Source of the DNA: Streptomyces sp. man185
Lineage (GTDB): Bacteria; Actinomycetota; Actinomycetes; Streptomycetales; Streptomycetaceae
DNA length: 64,000 bases
Direction of reading: 5' to 3'
Assembly: GCA_002551355.1 (NCBI GenBank)
Contig: NTHE01000001.1
Span: forward strand, 62,001 to 126,000
Shown: in pieces, positions 18,488 through 26,539 of the stretch
How the letters are laid out: each line of letters begins with the position of its first letter
Position numbering within the stretch: the stretch's first letter is position 1
Translations under genes and position numbers: made by a program
Notes under the pieces: generated by a model
What the model saw: only the letters and a program-made list of their open reading frames with translations
The model's database searches: none
Told to the model about the DNA's origin: nothing

Positions 18488-19351
18488 TCACGTCAGTTGG
18501 AGGAGACCGTGCAGAAGATCCCGGCTATCCTCCGGCGCGGGACTGTCCTGGGCGAGGCCCGCCATGGCCTTTTCGTACTGCGCGACTTCTTCGGGCTTGT
18601 CCAGATAGAGCGCACTCGTCAGCTGCTCCAAATAGACAATGTCCGACAGATCGGATTCCGGGAAACGCAGCATCGTGAATGAGCCGCTCTCACCGGCATG
18701 GCCGCCGTGACTGAAGGGCATGACCTGAAGCGTGATGTTCGGTTGCTCCGACATATCGATCAGATGCCGCAATTGGGCGCGCATGACCTCGCGTTCGCCG
18801 TACGGGCGGCGCAGGGCCGCCTCGTCGAGCACGGCGTGGAAGGTCGGGGCGCGCTCCGAGACGAGGGCCTTCTGGCGCTCCAGGCGCAGGGCGACGCGGC
18901 GGTCGATCTCGGCGGTCGAGGCACCGCGCATCCCGCGCGAGACGACGGCGTGGGCATACGCCTCGGTCTGCAACAGCCCGTGCACGAACTGGACTTCGTA
19001 GATGCGGATGAGGGAGGCGGCGCCTTCCAGGCCGATGTACGTCTGGAACCAGCCGGGCAGCACGTCTCCATAACTGTGCCACCAGCCCGCCACGTTGGCC
19101 TCGCGGGCCAGACCGAGAAGGGAGTCCCGCTCGGCCTCGTCCGCCACTCCATAGAGCGTGAGCAGGTCCTCGACGTCCCTGGCCTTGAAGCTCACCCGTC
19201 CCAACTCCATGCGGCTGATCTTCGATTCGGAGGCCCGGATCGAGTAGCCGGCCGCCTCACGGGTGATTCCGCGCGACTCCCGCAGTCTCCTGAGCTGAGA
19301 GCCCAGGAGGATGCGCCGCACCACCGATCCACTCGACTCGCCTGCCGACAC
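18488..19351 (-). CDS. XRE-type regulator with DUF5753 (WhiJ-like)
   Basis: About 287 residues. An N-terminal Cro/C1 helix-turn-helix (GSQLRRLRESRGITREAAGYSI, then ASESKISRMELGR) is followed by a DUF5753 region beginning around WWHSYGDVLPGWFQTYIGLE and reaching EVAQYEKAMAGLA. Such proteins occur as many paralogues in Streptomyces, usually beside DUF397 and RsbW-like genes, and include WhiJ, a developmental regulator. I chose GTG 19351 because GGGAGGG lies eight bases upstream; ATG 19369 and a start at 19426 are alternatives. It is divergent from the ATPase gene across a 337-base gap. Confidence 0.88.
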   Translation of the reverse strand: MSAGESSGSVVRRILLGSQLRRLRESRGITREAAGYSIRASESKISRMELGRVSFKARDVEDLLTLYGVADEAERDSLLGLAREANVAGWWHSYGDVLPGWFQTYIGLEGAASLIRIYEVQFVHGLLQTEAYAHAVVSRGMRGASTAEIDRRVALRLERQKALVSERAPTFHAVLDEAALRRPYGEREVMRAQLRHLIDMSEQPNITLQVMPFSHGGHAGESGSFTMLRFPESDLSDIVYLEQLTSALYLDKPEEVAQYEKAMAGLAQDSPAPEDSRDLLHGLLQLT

Positions 19352-19688
19352 TGGTCCGACCCTCCCCATCGCCTTCCCTGGCACCCGGAGCCCCCCGGAA
19401 CCCCGAGTGCCGGATTCTGCCACCAAAACGCTTCAGCCCGTACTCATTCGATTACGGAAATGGGAAGACGTCCGGAAAGCTCCGAAACTGACCCCAGGAA
19501 GAAATACCCCGCAACCACCACGGTATCGGGCAGGTCCGGCGCGTGCACGTGCATCTGCCCTTGCATCTGCTGTGCGCATTCGGAACCATGGTCCCCGCGC
19601 ACCTGCGTGCTCGTGTTGTGCCGCTGTACCCCCCGCAGTACCGCTACAGGCAGTGCCGCTACAGCCGCGAATCCCGGGAGTGCCTCGT
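19352..19688. other. Divergent intergenic region of the WhiJ-like locus
   Basis: This 337-base gap lies between the XRE gene and the ATP-binding gene. It is lower in GC than the flanks. It holds the 18-base element at 19541-19558, a nearby second TGCATCTGC at 19562-19570, and the GGGAG ribosome site of the ATPase gene. No convincing gene is seen in it. Confidence 0.6.
19541..19570 (+). promoter_or_regulatory. Copy 1 of an inverted element shared across the WhiJ-like locus
   Basis: GCGTGCACGTGCATCTGC at 19541-19558 recurs exactly on the opposite strand at 20573-20590. It contains the palindrome TGCACGTGCA, and a further TGCAT follows three bases after the repeat in both copies. This copy lies 119-148 bases upstream of the ATPase start. 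The neighbouring XRE regulator is the obvious candidate binder, by inference. Confidence 0.5.
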
Positions 19689-20207
19689 ATGGGGACGAAT
19701 GGATCGACGATGCTCGAGCCGTTACGGCAGGGGCTTCCCCCCACCGACCCCTCAGGGGTTGCCGGATCGGCGTCCTGCGCTCTGCCCGCGCGCTACGAAG
19801 CGGTCGGCGGTGCACGGAAGTTCACCCGGTCGACGCTGGAGCGGTGGGAGCTGGGCGACCGGTTCGACGATGTCTCCCTGGTGGTGTCCGAACTCGTCAC
19901 CAACGCCCTGCGCCACGCGCTGCCCGATGATCCGCCCCGGGAATTCCAGGACCCGCCGGTACGCCTGCATCTGATGCGGTGGACCTCGCGTCTGGTGTGC
20001 GCGGTGCGCGACCCCAGCCGGGAGAGCCCGGTGGCGGGCGAGGCGGCGGATTCGGCCGAATCCGGCCGCGGGCTGTTCCTGGTGGAATGCGTCAGTGACA
20101 GCTGGGGCTGGCACCCCTCTCCCGTGCCGCTCGGAGAACTGCCTTCGGGACCGCTGTACGGCAAGGTGGTCTGGGCCCTTTTCCGGCTGCCGGAAAAGAC
20201 GGAGTAG
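19689..20207 (+). CDS. ATP-binding protein, RsbW-like anti-sigma/serine kinase (HATPase_c_2)
   Basis: A 172-residue GHKL-type ATPase of the RsbW family. The N-box is ELVTNALRHA and the glycine box is GRGLFLVE; the middle is short, as in Streptomyces anti-sigma-like kinases that lack a dimerisation domain. I chose ATG 19689 because GGGAG lies eight bases upstream and longer frames run through low-complexity intergenic sequence. It is flanked by the XRE/DUF5753 gene and the DUF397 gene, as in abaA-like and whiJ-like loci. Its partner is unknown. Confidence 0.87.
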   Translation: MGTNGSTMLEPLRQGLPPTDPSGVAGSASCALPARYEAVGGARKFTRSTLERWELGDRFDDVSLVVSELVTNALRHALPDDPPREFQDPPVRLHLMRWTSRLVCAVRDPSRESPVAGEAADSAESGRGLFLVECVSDSWGWHPSPVPLGELPSGPLYGKVVWALFRLPEKTE

Positions 20208-20254
20208 GGCTCGCGAAGAGCCCCGGTCCGGTCCCTCGCGGGCCGGACCCGGCG

Positions 20255-20497
20255 TCAGGCGCCGGCCGCGAGGTGGTCGAACTCGCCGTCCTTGACGCCC
20301 AGCAGCAGCGCTTCGATCTCCGCGGGCGTATAGACGAGGGCGGGCCCGTCGGGGTGACGGGAGTTCCGCATCGCCACATTCCCTCCGGGCAGCCGCGCGA
20401 ACTCCACGCAGGATCCCTGGGAGTTGCTGTGCCTGCTCTTCTGCCAGACGACTCCGCGAAGCTCTGTGGCCGCCATGCCGTTGTACACGTGGTGCAC
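20255..20497 (-). CDS. DUF397 domain protein
   Basis: An 80-residue protein made up almost entirely of a DUF397 domain, with the signature WQKSRHSNSQGSCVEFA, then NVAMRNSRHPDGPALVYTPAE and EIEALLLGVKDGEFD. DUF397 proteins are small partners or antagonists of XRE/DUF5753 regulators in Streptomyces, as shown for WhiJ-type pairs. The GTG at 20497 follows GGGGAG by six bases. A TTG at 20518 is possible but the ribosome site would then be inside the gene. It converges on the ATPase gene. Confidence 0.9.
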   Translation of the reverse strand: MHHVYNGMAATELRGVVWQKSRHSNSQGSCVEFARLPGGNVAMRNSRHPDGPALVYTPAEIEALLLGVKDGEFDHLAAGA

Positions 20498-20560
20498 AGG
20501 ACGCTCCCCGAGTTGCAAGGTGCAAGTGTCAACTAGCTCGGATCATAGCTCTGTTCATAT

Positions 20561-20590
20561 GCCAATGCATGAGCAGATGCACGTGCACGC
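20561..20590 (-). promoter_or_regulatory. Copy 2 of the inverted element, upstream of the DUF397 gene
   Basis: On the minus strand GCGTGCACGTGCATCTGC spans 20590-20573 and is followed after three bases by TGCAT, matching copy 1 at 19541 over 18 perfect bases. It lies 76-93 bases upstream of the DUF397 start. The same orientation relative to a gene in both copies argues for a shared regulatory site. Confidence 0.5.
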
Positions 20591-20751
20591 GGGGTGTTCC
20601 TTTGATTACAAGCTCGCCGCTCCGGCCGCGCCCTCCGGGGAGAGAGACGAACGGCACGCCTATTTCGCTCCCGCTTACCGGAGTTGATCCGTACGGGCCT
20701 TGGTAACGTGGCGCGGTCTTTCGACCGGAAAACAGCAAGGGGGAACTCCAC

Positions 20752-21255
20752 GTGACCAGGTCTCTACGCACCGGCGCCGTCGCGGTCGCCGCTCTGGCGG
20801 CATCGTTCGCGCTGACCGCCTGCGGCGGCGACGCGAACAAGGACTCCGGCGCGGACGCCTCGGCGAGCGCGACGCCCGGCGCCGGTGGCGGCGAGGACTC
20901 CGGGGCGTCCGGGAGCGGGGCCGTCGACGCCGCCGCGCTGGAGGGCACCTGGGTGGGGCTGACGGAGGGCAAGAACGTCACCGTGTCCGTCGCCTCCCGC
21001 CAGGTCGCCCTGGTCGCCGACCAGTCCGTGTGCCAGGGCGAGGTGAAGGACATGGGCGGCGAACCGATGCTGGCGCTGAAGTGCACCGGCGGCTCCACCG
21101 ACCGCACGATGGGCGCGATCGACGCTGTCGACGGCTCGAAGCTGGTCGTCTCGTGGGACGGCGGCGTCAAGGACACCTTCACCAAGGCGGAGGCGGGCAA
21201 GCTTCCGAGCGGCATGCCCTCGCTCCCCGACCTCCCGGACATCCCCGCGCCGTAG
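20752..21255 (+). CDS. Putative secreted lipoprotein of unknown function
   Basis: A 167-residue protein with a type II signal peptide: a positively charged start (MTRSLRTGAV), a hydrophobic stretch and the lipobox LTAC at about residues 21-24. A Ser/Ala/Gly/Asp-rich linker follows. A compact domain of about 100 residues (from LEGTWVGLTEGKNVTVS) has a beta-rich look and two further cysteines (SVCQGEV and LKCTGG) that could form a disulphide. The GTG at 20752 is preceded by AAGGGGGAA. I do not recognise a named family. Confidence 0.8.
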   Translation: MTRSLRTGAVAVAALAASFALTACGGDANKDSGADASASATPGAGGGEDSGASGSGAVDAAALEGTWVGLTEGKNVTVSVASRQVALVADQSVCQGEVKDMGGEPMLALKCTGGSTDRTMGAIDAVDGSKLVVSWDGGVKDTFTKAEAGKLPSGMPSLPDLPDIPAP

Positions 21256-21307
21256 GACCGCCGCCCCGGAGGGCGCCGGGAGCGCTCGGGCTCGCGGCGC
21301 GGATGCC

Positions 21308-23434
21308 TCAGCTGTCGGCGAGGGTGCTGCTGACGCGGGTGGAGCCGCCGCGCTCGTCCAGGGCGCGGGTGAACTCCTCCAGCGCGTCCAGGAGCAGCGC
21401 CGCGCCCCGGCGCACGACCGGGTCGCCGACCGGGGTCGTGCCGTCGTCCGTCGGCGTGGGCATGTCCCAGTGGGCCACCGCGTCCACCACCGGCTGCCAG
21501 TCGGGCAGCCGCCGCTCCCGTACCGCCTTGGCGCCCTTCTCCGTGGCCCGGCGCAGGGCCTCGGCCAGCTGGGCGGCGCCGGGCACCGGGTCGGCCGACC
21601 GAGCCGGAAGGTGGGCCTCCAGGACCATCGCGGACCGGCCCAGCTGGGCCAGCGCGTGCTGGGCGTCGGTGGCGGCGGCCCGGGAGATGCCCCGGTGGCG
21701 AACGGGTTCGTGCTGGGCGGTCGCCAACGCCTCCTGCCACGCCACGCGGGCCTCCCGGGTGGCGATCAGCGCGTCCCGGACGTCCTCGTTGTCCCGGTCG
21801 GCGGGGTCCGCGTACCGGTCGACGACCGTGGCCGCGTACCGCCCGTCCGCCACCAGCCACTCGGCCAGCCGGTTGCGCAGCCGCGGGGTCTCCCAGGCCG
21901 GATAGACGGCGTACGAGATCATCGCGAGGAGCCCGCCGACGAGCGTCAGCACGATGCGTTCGGTGACGGTCTGGGACCAGTCGTCGCCGGCCATGCCGAG
22001 CAGGAAGACGACGTATGCGGCGACGCACACCTGGCCGACCGCGTAGCCGGTGCGCATCAGCAGGTACATCAGCCCGGCGCAGACCACCGCGAGAAGCGCG
22101 GAGAGCCGGGCGTCGGGGTGGGCCGTCTGCACGACGGCGGTGGCGAGCCCGACGCCGACCAGGGTGCCGCCGAAGCGGGCCACGGAACGGGCGTACGTCT
22201 GCGAGAACTCGGGCCGCATGACCATCACGGCGGTCATGGGGGCCCAGTAGCCGTGGCCGAGCGGCACGGCCTCCCCCACGAAGTATCCGGAGACGGCCAC
22301 CACCGCGACCCGGATCGCATGGCGCATGATCGGTGAGCCGTGGTGCAGCTCGCGGCGCATCGCGGCCAGCACCACCGGGACCAGTTGCAGCAGCGTGGGC
22401 CGCTGCCGGGTGTCCGGGGCGAGGTCGGAGGGGACCCCGCTGTCGGTGCCGGTGCCCTCCGCGATCTCCAGGACGTCGTCGAGCAGGGCCGAGAGCCGGT
22501 CGGCGGCGCGGCGGGCGGGACCGACGAGGATCACGTCGTTGTCGGGGGTCTTCAGGACGCCCAGGTCGGTGGCGGAGAGGTGGACGGGTTCGCCGTGCCG
22601 GACCGCGCGCGCGGCGGCGTCCAGGACCGATCCGGCCGCGCCGAGCAGCTCGTTCACCCAGAGCCGCTCCAGGCCGTCGCCGGGCACCCCCATCGCCGGG
22701 TCCGCCAGCGAGGCCAGCACCGGGCGCAGCCGTTCGGCGACGCCCCGGGCCCCGTGCAGTTCGGCGGGGCGTCGGCGGGCCTCGCGCGGGGTGACGGCGG
22801 CCGCGCTGCGGGCGGTCATCAGGGGCAGCGGGTCGAAGGGGGCGACCGGGTCGTGGCGCAGCCGGCGGGCGTAGTCGGCCTCGGCGGCCAGGGCGTCGGC
22901 GAGCGCGTCGCGCTGGGCGCCCCATCTGCGGACGGGGAAGAGGACGATCAGCGCCGCCTGCACCAGGCCGCCGACGGCGATCATCCCCGCGTGGGCGGCG
23001 GCGTCCACCACCGAGGTGGGCAGGGTGATCGTCACCAGCATGATCGCGACGTTGGAGGAGGCGATGATCCCGCCCGTGGGTCCCGCCGCCCAGGCGAGAC
23101 CGGCGAGGAAGGTCCAGAGGCCGAGCAGGCAGAGGAAGAGCACGACGTGCGCGCCGCTGACGTAGCCGACGAACGTCGAGACGGCGAGGCTGGCGCCGGA
23201 GACCAGGGCGAGAACGGGGCGCGGGCGCCAACTGCGCTGGAAGGTGGCGATGGCCGCCTGGAACGCGCCGAACGCGGAGCTCGCCGCGATCTCCGGCCCG
23301 AACAGCACGAGGCTGGTGCCGACGACGAGGGCGAGGCCGGCCGCACCGCGAAAGGCGATGAGGGGTTCCAGCCTCTGCCGCTCGATCTCCAGCCCCGAGC
23401 GGGCGGTCTCCTTCAGCGCCCGGAGCCAGCTCAT
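21308..23434 (-). CDS. FUSC family inner-membrane protein (aromatic acid exporter-like)
   Basis: A 708-residue protein with two membrane blocks (about residues 25-165 and 355-495), each followed by a soluble helical region, as in the FUSC/ArAE (YccS, AaeB) family of putative efflux proteins. The second block contains GHGYWAPMTAVMVMRPEFSQTYARSVARFGGTLVGV, a strong FUSC signature in which PEFxxTxxRxxxRxxGT is conserved. The ATG at 23434 begins MSWLRALKETARSGLE, a common start for the Streptomyces members. Substrate is unknown. It is preceded on the same strand by the DUF2786 gene. Confidence 0.88.
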   Translation of the reverse strand: MSWLRALKETARSGLEIERQRLEPLIAFRGAAGLALVVGTSLVLFGPEIAASSAFGAFQAAIATFQRSWRPRPVLALVSGASLAVSTFVGYVSGAHVVLFLCLLGLWTFLAGLAWAAGPTGGIIASSNVAIMLVTITLPTSVVDAAAHAGMIAVGGLVQAALIVLFPVRRWGAQRDALADALAAEADYARRLRHDPVAPFDPLPLMTARSAAAVTPREARRRPAELHGARGVAERLRPVLASLADPAMGVPGDGLERLWVNELLGAAGSVLDAAARAVRHGEPVHLSATDLGVLKTPDNDVILVGPARRAADRLSALLDDVLEIAEGTGTDSGVPSDLAPDTRQRPTLLQLVPVVLAAMRRELHHGSPIMRHAIRVAVVAVSGYFVGEAVPLGHGYWAPMTAVMVMRPEFSQTYARSVARFGGTLVGVGLATAVVQTAHPDARLSALLAVVCAGLMYLLMRTGYAVGQVCVAAYVVFLLGMAGDDWSQTVTERIVLTLVGGLLAMISYAVYPAWETPRLRNRLAEWLVADGRYAATVVDRYADPADRDNEDVRDALIATREARVAWQEALATAQHEPVRHRGISRAAATDAQHALAQLGRSAMVLEAHLPARSADPVPGAAQLAEALRRATEKGAKAVRERRLPDWQPVVDAVAHWDMPTPTDDGTTPVGDPVVRRGAALLLDALEEFTRALDERGGSTRVSSTLADS

Positions 23435-23472
23435 GGGCCGAGCCTAACCGTGCAACCCATGACAAGCTCGAC

Positions 23473-24654
23473 TTAAGCCGTGATTTCTCCCTCGGGTTGG
23501 TGGGACGCGCCGCCCATGCGGGCGCGGTCGGCGGCCTCCGTGCCGTGCGTCCAGCCGTCCAGGTCGGACACCCCGCGGAGCCGGGTGGTCGTGGTCCTCG
23601 GGAACATCCGCTCGGCGGTGTCGGCGACCGCGACGTCCCGGGCGGCGAGGACGGGGAGCAGCCCGCCGACCGCCCCTCCTTCCCCGCCTGTGCCGCTGTC
23701 CGCAGCCGCCGTGATCCGCTCGGCGTCGGCGGCCAGCCGTCGGCCGAGGCGCTGGGCGTACCCCATCAGGAACGCCTGCCGGAAGGTCTTGGTCCGCTTG
23801 CGTCCTCCGGCGCGCTGCCCGGCCTCCGCCCGGGTCATCGCGGCCGTCCCCTGGACGAGCAGCGAGGTGAACAGCAGCTCCACGGCCTCCAGGTCGGGCT
23901 CGAAGCCGACGACCGTGGAGAAGCCGAGATCGTCGTTCCACACGGCCCGGCAGCGGTTCGCGGAGGCGACGGCGTCCAGCAGGATCGCCTTCGCGCTCTC
24001 GTACGGGGGCTCCACCCCGATCCGGCAGGCCCCCGGTGTCTCGCGGCTCTGCGTCCGGGCGGCGAGGAGGGCCTCGTCGATGGTGTGCCGGGCCATCAGC
24101 TCCTGCGCCTTGGTGGTCAGCGCCTCGGCCTCCTCCGGGAAACCCGTCGCCTCCGCCTTCGCCAGCAGCGCCCGGATCCGGGTGAGCATGCGGGGCTCGT
24201 CGGCGGCGGGCGGCCGGTGCAGTGGGCCGGCGGCGCCGCCGGGCGGCGGTCCCACGGGCTCGATGGCGGGCAGCCGCAGCAGCAGCCGGCACAGCTCCAG
24301 CAGGTCACCTGCGTAGCTGAACCGGTCGGGTCGGTTGCGGGGCACGGGCGGCGGAAGCTCGGCGAGCTGCTGCCGCCAGCGGGGCGGCAGCTCCGGGTAC
24401 CGGGCGGTCTCGGCGGCGATCAGGGTCGCGGCCAGCGCCGCCCGCCGCTCGTCCAGCTCCCGGCGGACGAACCGGACCAGGTCGGCGGGGTGCCAGCCCC
24501 TCTCCCACGCCCGGCGTACGAACTCCTCACCGCGCCGGTGCGCCTCGTCGTCGGCGTCCGGGGCCGCGGCGAGCAGGGACGCGCCGGTGTCCAGGGCGGC
24601 GTCGCCCTCCGCGTAGAGGGCCGCCGCGCATGCCCGGTCGATCACGGATTCCAT
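23473..24654 (-). CDS. DUF2786 domain protein
   Basis: A 393-residue protein with a central DUF2786 domain (MLTRIRALLAKAEATGFPEEAEALTTKAQELMARHTIDEALL, about residues 155-200) followed by a larger conserved C-terminal region with GYAQRLGRRLAAD. The N-terminal 140 residues are Ala/Arg-rich and may be a separate helical domain. Function is unknown; some DUF2786 proteins are associated with DNA or phage functions, but nothing here proves that. The ATG at 24654 (MESVIDRACAAAL) was chosen over a long upstream extension of improbable composition. It is divergent from the polymerase gene. Confidence 0.83.
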   Translation of the reverse strand: MESVIDRACAAALYAEGDAALDTGASLLAAAPDADDEAHRRGEEFVRRAWERGWHPADLVRFVRRELDERRAALAATLIAAETARYPELPPRWRQQLAELPPPVPRNRPDRFSYAGDLLELCRLLLRLPAIEPVGPPPGGAAGPLHRPPAADEPRMLTRIRALLAKAEATGFPEEAEALTTKAQELMARHTIDEALLAARTQSRETPGACRIGVEPPYESAKAILLDAVASANRCRAVWNDDLGFSTVVGFEPDLEAVELLFTSLLVQGTAAMTRAEAGQRAGGRKRTKTFRQAFLMGYAQRLGRRLAADAERITAAADSGTGGEGGAVGGLLPVLAARDVAVADTAERMFPRTTTTRLRGVSDLDGWTHGTEAADRARMGGASHQPEGEITA

Positions 24655-24761
24655 CCGGCCAAGGGTAGGCGGACCGCTTCCGGCGGACCGCTTCCGGGCG
24701 GCGGGGCCGGTCGGGGGTCGGATCCGGGGCATTGTCAGTGGCGGGTGCCAGACTCGCACCC

Positions 24762-26456
24762 ATGACCGAACGGTGGGGGGTGGCGGCCGCGGACGGGGGC
24801 GGGGCGCTGCTCGCGCCGCTGGCCCGGGACGGCACGCCCGCCGGGCCGGTCATCGCCGAGCCCGACCTCGTCGAGGCGGTCCGCTCCCGACCCGACGTGG
24901 TGCGCTGGGTGTGGCGGTCGACCGCCACAATCTATCCCCGGCTGCTCGCCGGCGGGGTCCGGGTCGAGCGGTGTTACGACATCGAGTGCGCCGAGCTGCT
25001 GCTGCTCGGGCACGCCGGGCGGCTCGGCGAGCCCCGGTCGGCCGCCGCCGCGCTGGCCCGCCTCGACCACGCGCCGGTGCCGCCGGACCCGCCCGCCCGG
25101 TCCGCCGAACCGGGCGCGCAGTCCTCCCTCTTCGAGCCGACGTCAGGGGCCGGGGTGCCGTTCGAGGGGCTCCTGCGGGTCTACGCGGACCAGGTCCGCC
25201 GGCACGACGCGGCGGAGCACCCGGACCGGATGCGGCTGCTGACCGCGTCGGAGTCGGCAGGGATGCTCGTGGCCGCCGAGATGCACCGGGCCGGGCTGCC
25301 CTGGCGCGCCGACGTCCACCGGGAGCTGCTGACCGGACTGCTGGGCGAGCGGTACGCGGGCGGCGGCGAGCCCCGCAGACTCGCCGAGCTGGCGGACGAG
25401 GTGTCGGCGGCGTTCGGCAGAAGGGTCCGCCCCGACCTGCCCGCCGATGTGGTGAAGGCGTTCGCACGGGCGGGCATCCCGGTGAAGTCGACCCGGCGGT
25501 GGGAGCTGGAGGAGCTGGACCATCCGGCGGTGGAGCCGCTGATCGCGTACAAGAAGCTGTACCGGATCTGGACCGCGCACGGCTGGTCCTGGCTCCAGGA
25601 CTGGGTGCGCGAGGGCCGCTTCCGCCCGGAGTACCAGCCGGGCGGCACGGTCAGCGGCCGCTGGACGACGAACGGCGGCGGGGCCCTCCAGATCCCCAAG
25701 GTGATACGGCAGGCCGTCGTCGCCGATCCGGGGTGGCGGCTCGTCGTCGCGGACGCCGACCAGATGGAGCCCCGGGTGCTGGCGGCGATCTCCCGCGACC
25801 GGGGGCTGATGGAGGTGGCCGGACATGACGGCGACCTCTACAAGGCCCTGTCCGACCGGGCGTTCTCCGGCGACCGCGAGCACGCCAAGCTGGCGCTGCT
25901 CGGGGCGATCTACGGCCAGAGCTCCGGGGACGGGCTGAAGAACCTGGCCGCCCTGCGCCGCCGCTTCCCGCTCGCCGTCGCCTATGTCGACGACGCGGCG
26001 CGGGCGGGCGAGGAGGGGCGCCTGGTGCGGACCTGGCTGGGCCGGACCAGCCCACCGGTCGTCTCGGCGGGCCAGGACGAGGAGGCGGGCATCCCCCAGG
26101 AGGACCCCGAGGGCTCCGGTGACGCCCGGATTCCCGGGGCCGCGTCCGGCGGCGGCACGGCGCGGGCCCGGGGCCGCTTCACCCGTAACTTCGTGGTGCA
26201 GGGCAGCGCGGCCGACTGGGCGCTGCTGCTCCTGGCCGGGCTGCGCCGGACCCTTCACGAGCAGGGGCTGCGGGCGCGGTTGGTGTTCTTCCAGCACGAC
26301 GAGGTGATCGTGCACTGCCCGGCCGAGGAGAGTGCCGCCGTCGTGGAGGCGATCCGCGCGGCGGGCGAGCTGGCCGGGCGGACCGCCTTCGGACGAACGC
26401 CGGTGCGCTTCCCCTTCACGACGGCGGTGGTGGAGCGGTATGCGGACGCGAAGTGA
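24762..26456 (+). CDS. Small family A DNA polymerase (second PolA-like enzyme, exonuclease part degenerate)
   Basis: A 564-residue polymerase I-like protein that lacks the 5' nuclease domain. Polymerase motif A is DADQMEPR at 331-338, motif B is REHAKLALLGAIYGQ at 372-386, and motif C is FFQHDEVIVHC in the last tenth. The N-terminal 250 residues occupy the place of a 3'-5' exonuclease, but the only acidic pair I can see is DIE at 73-75. Proofreading is therefore doubtful. An insertion rich in Glu, Asp and Gly lies between motifs B and C (about residues 425-470). Streptomyces encode this second enzyme in addition to normal PolA. The ATG at 24762 gives the family start MTERWGVA. Confidence 0.88.
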   Translation: MTERWGVAAADGGGALLAPLARDGTPAGPVIAEPDLVEAVRSRPDVVRWVWRSTATIYPRLLAGGVRVERCYDIECAELLLLGHAGRLGEPRSAAAALARLDHAPVPPDPPARSAEPGAQSSLFEPTSGAGVPFEGLLRVYADQVRRHDAAEHPDRMRLLTASESAGMLVAAEMHRAGLPWRADVHRELLTGLLGERYAGGGEPRRLAELADEVSAAFGRRVRPDLPADVVKAFARAGIPVKSTRRWELEELDHPAVEPLIAYKKLYRIWTAHGWSWLQDWVREGRFRPEYQPGGTVSGRWTTNGGGALQIPKVIRQAVVADPGWRLVVADADQMEPRVLAAISRDRGLMEVAGHDGDLYKALSDRAFSGDREHAKLALLGAIYGQSSGDGLKNLAALRRRFPLAVAYVDDAARAGEEGRLVRTWLGRTSPPVVSAGQDEEAGIPQEDPEGSGDARIPGAASGGGTARARGRFTRNFVVQGSAADWALLLLAGLRRTLHEQGLRARLVFFQHDEVIVHCPAEESAAVVEAIRAAGELAGRTAFGRTPVRFPFTTAVVERYADAK

Positions 26457-26471
26457 CCGTACAGACGCAAA

Positions 26472-26509
26472 GCGCCCCGTTCACGCGCCGGACGGCGTGA
26501 ACGGGGCGC
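26472..26509. terminator. Bidirectional terminator hairpin
   Basis: GCGCCCCGTTCACGC at 26472-26486 pairs perfectly with GCGTGAACGGGGCGC at 26495-26509 (15-base stem, eight-base loop) between the convergent polymerase and dioxygenase genes. Confidence 0.8.
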
Positions 26510-26539
26510 GGGCGGTGGTGCGCTCGCCGTCTCTCTCGT

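Noticed and set aside
20529..23465. A 978-codon minus frame overlapping the FUSC gene
   Set aside because: It is out of frame with the FUSC protein, Arg/Pro/Gly-rich, and crosses the lipoprotein gene; there is no recognisable domain.
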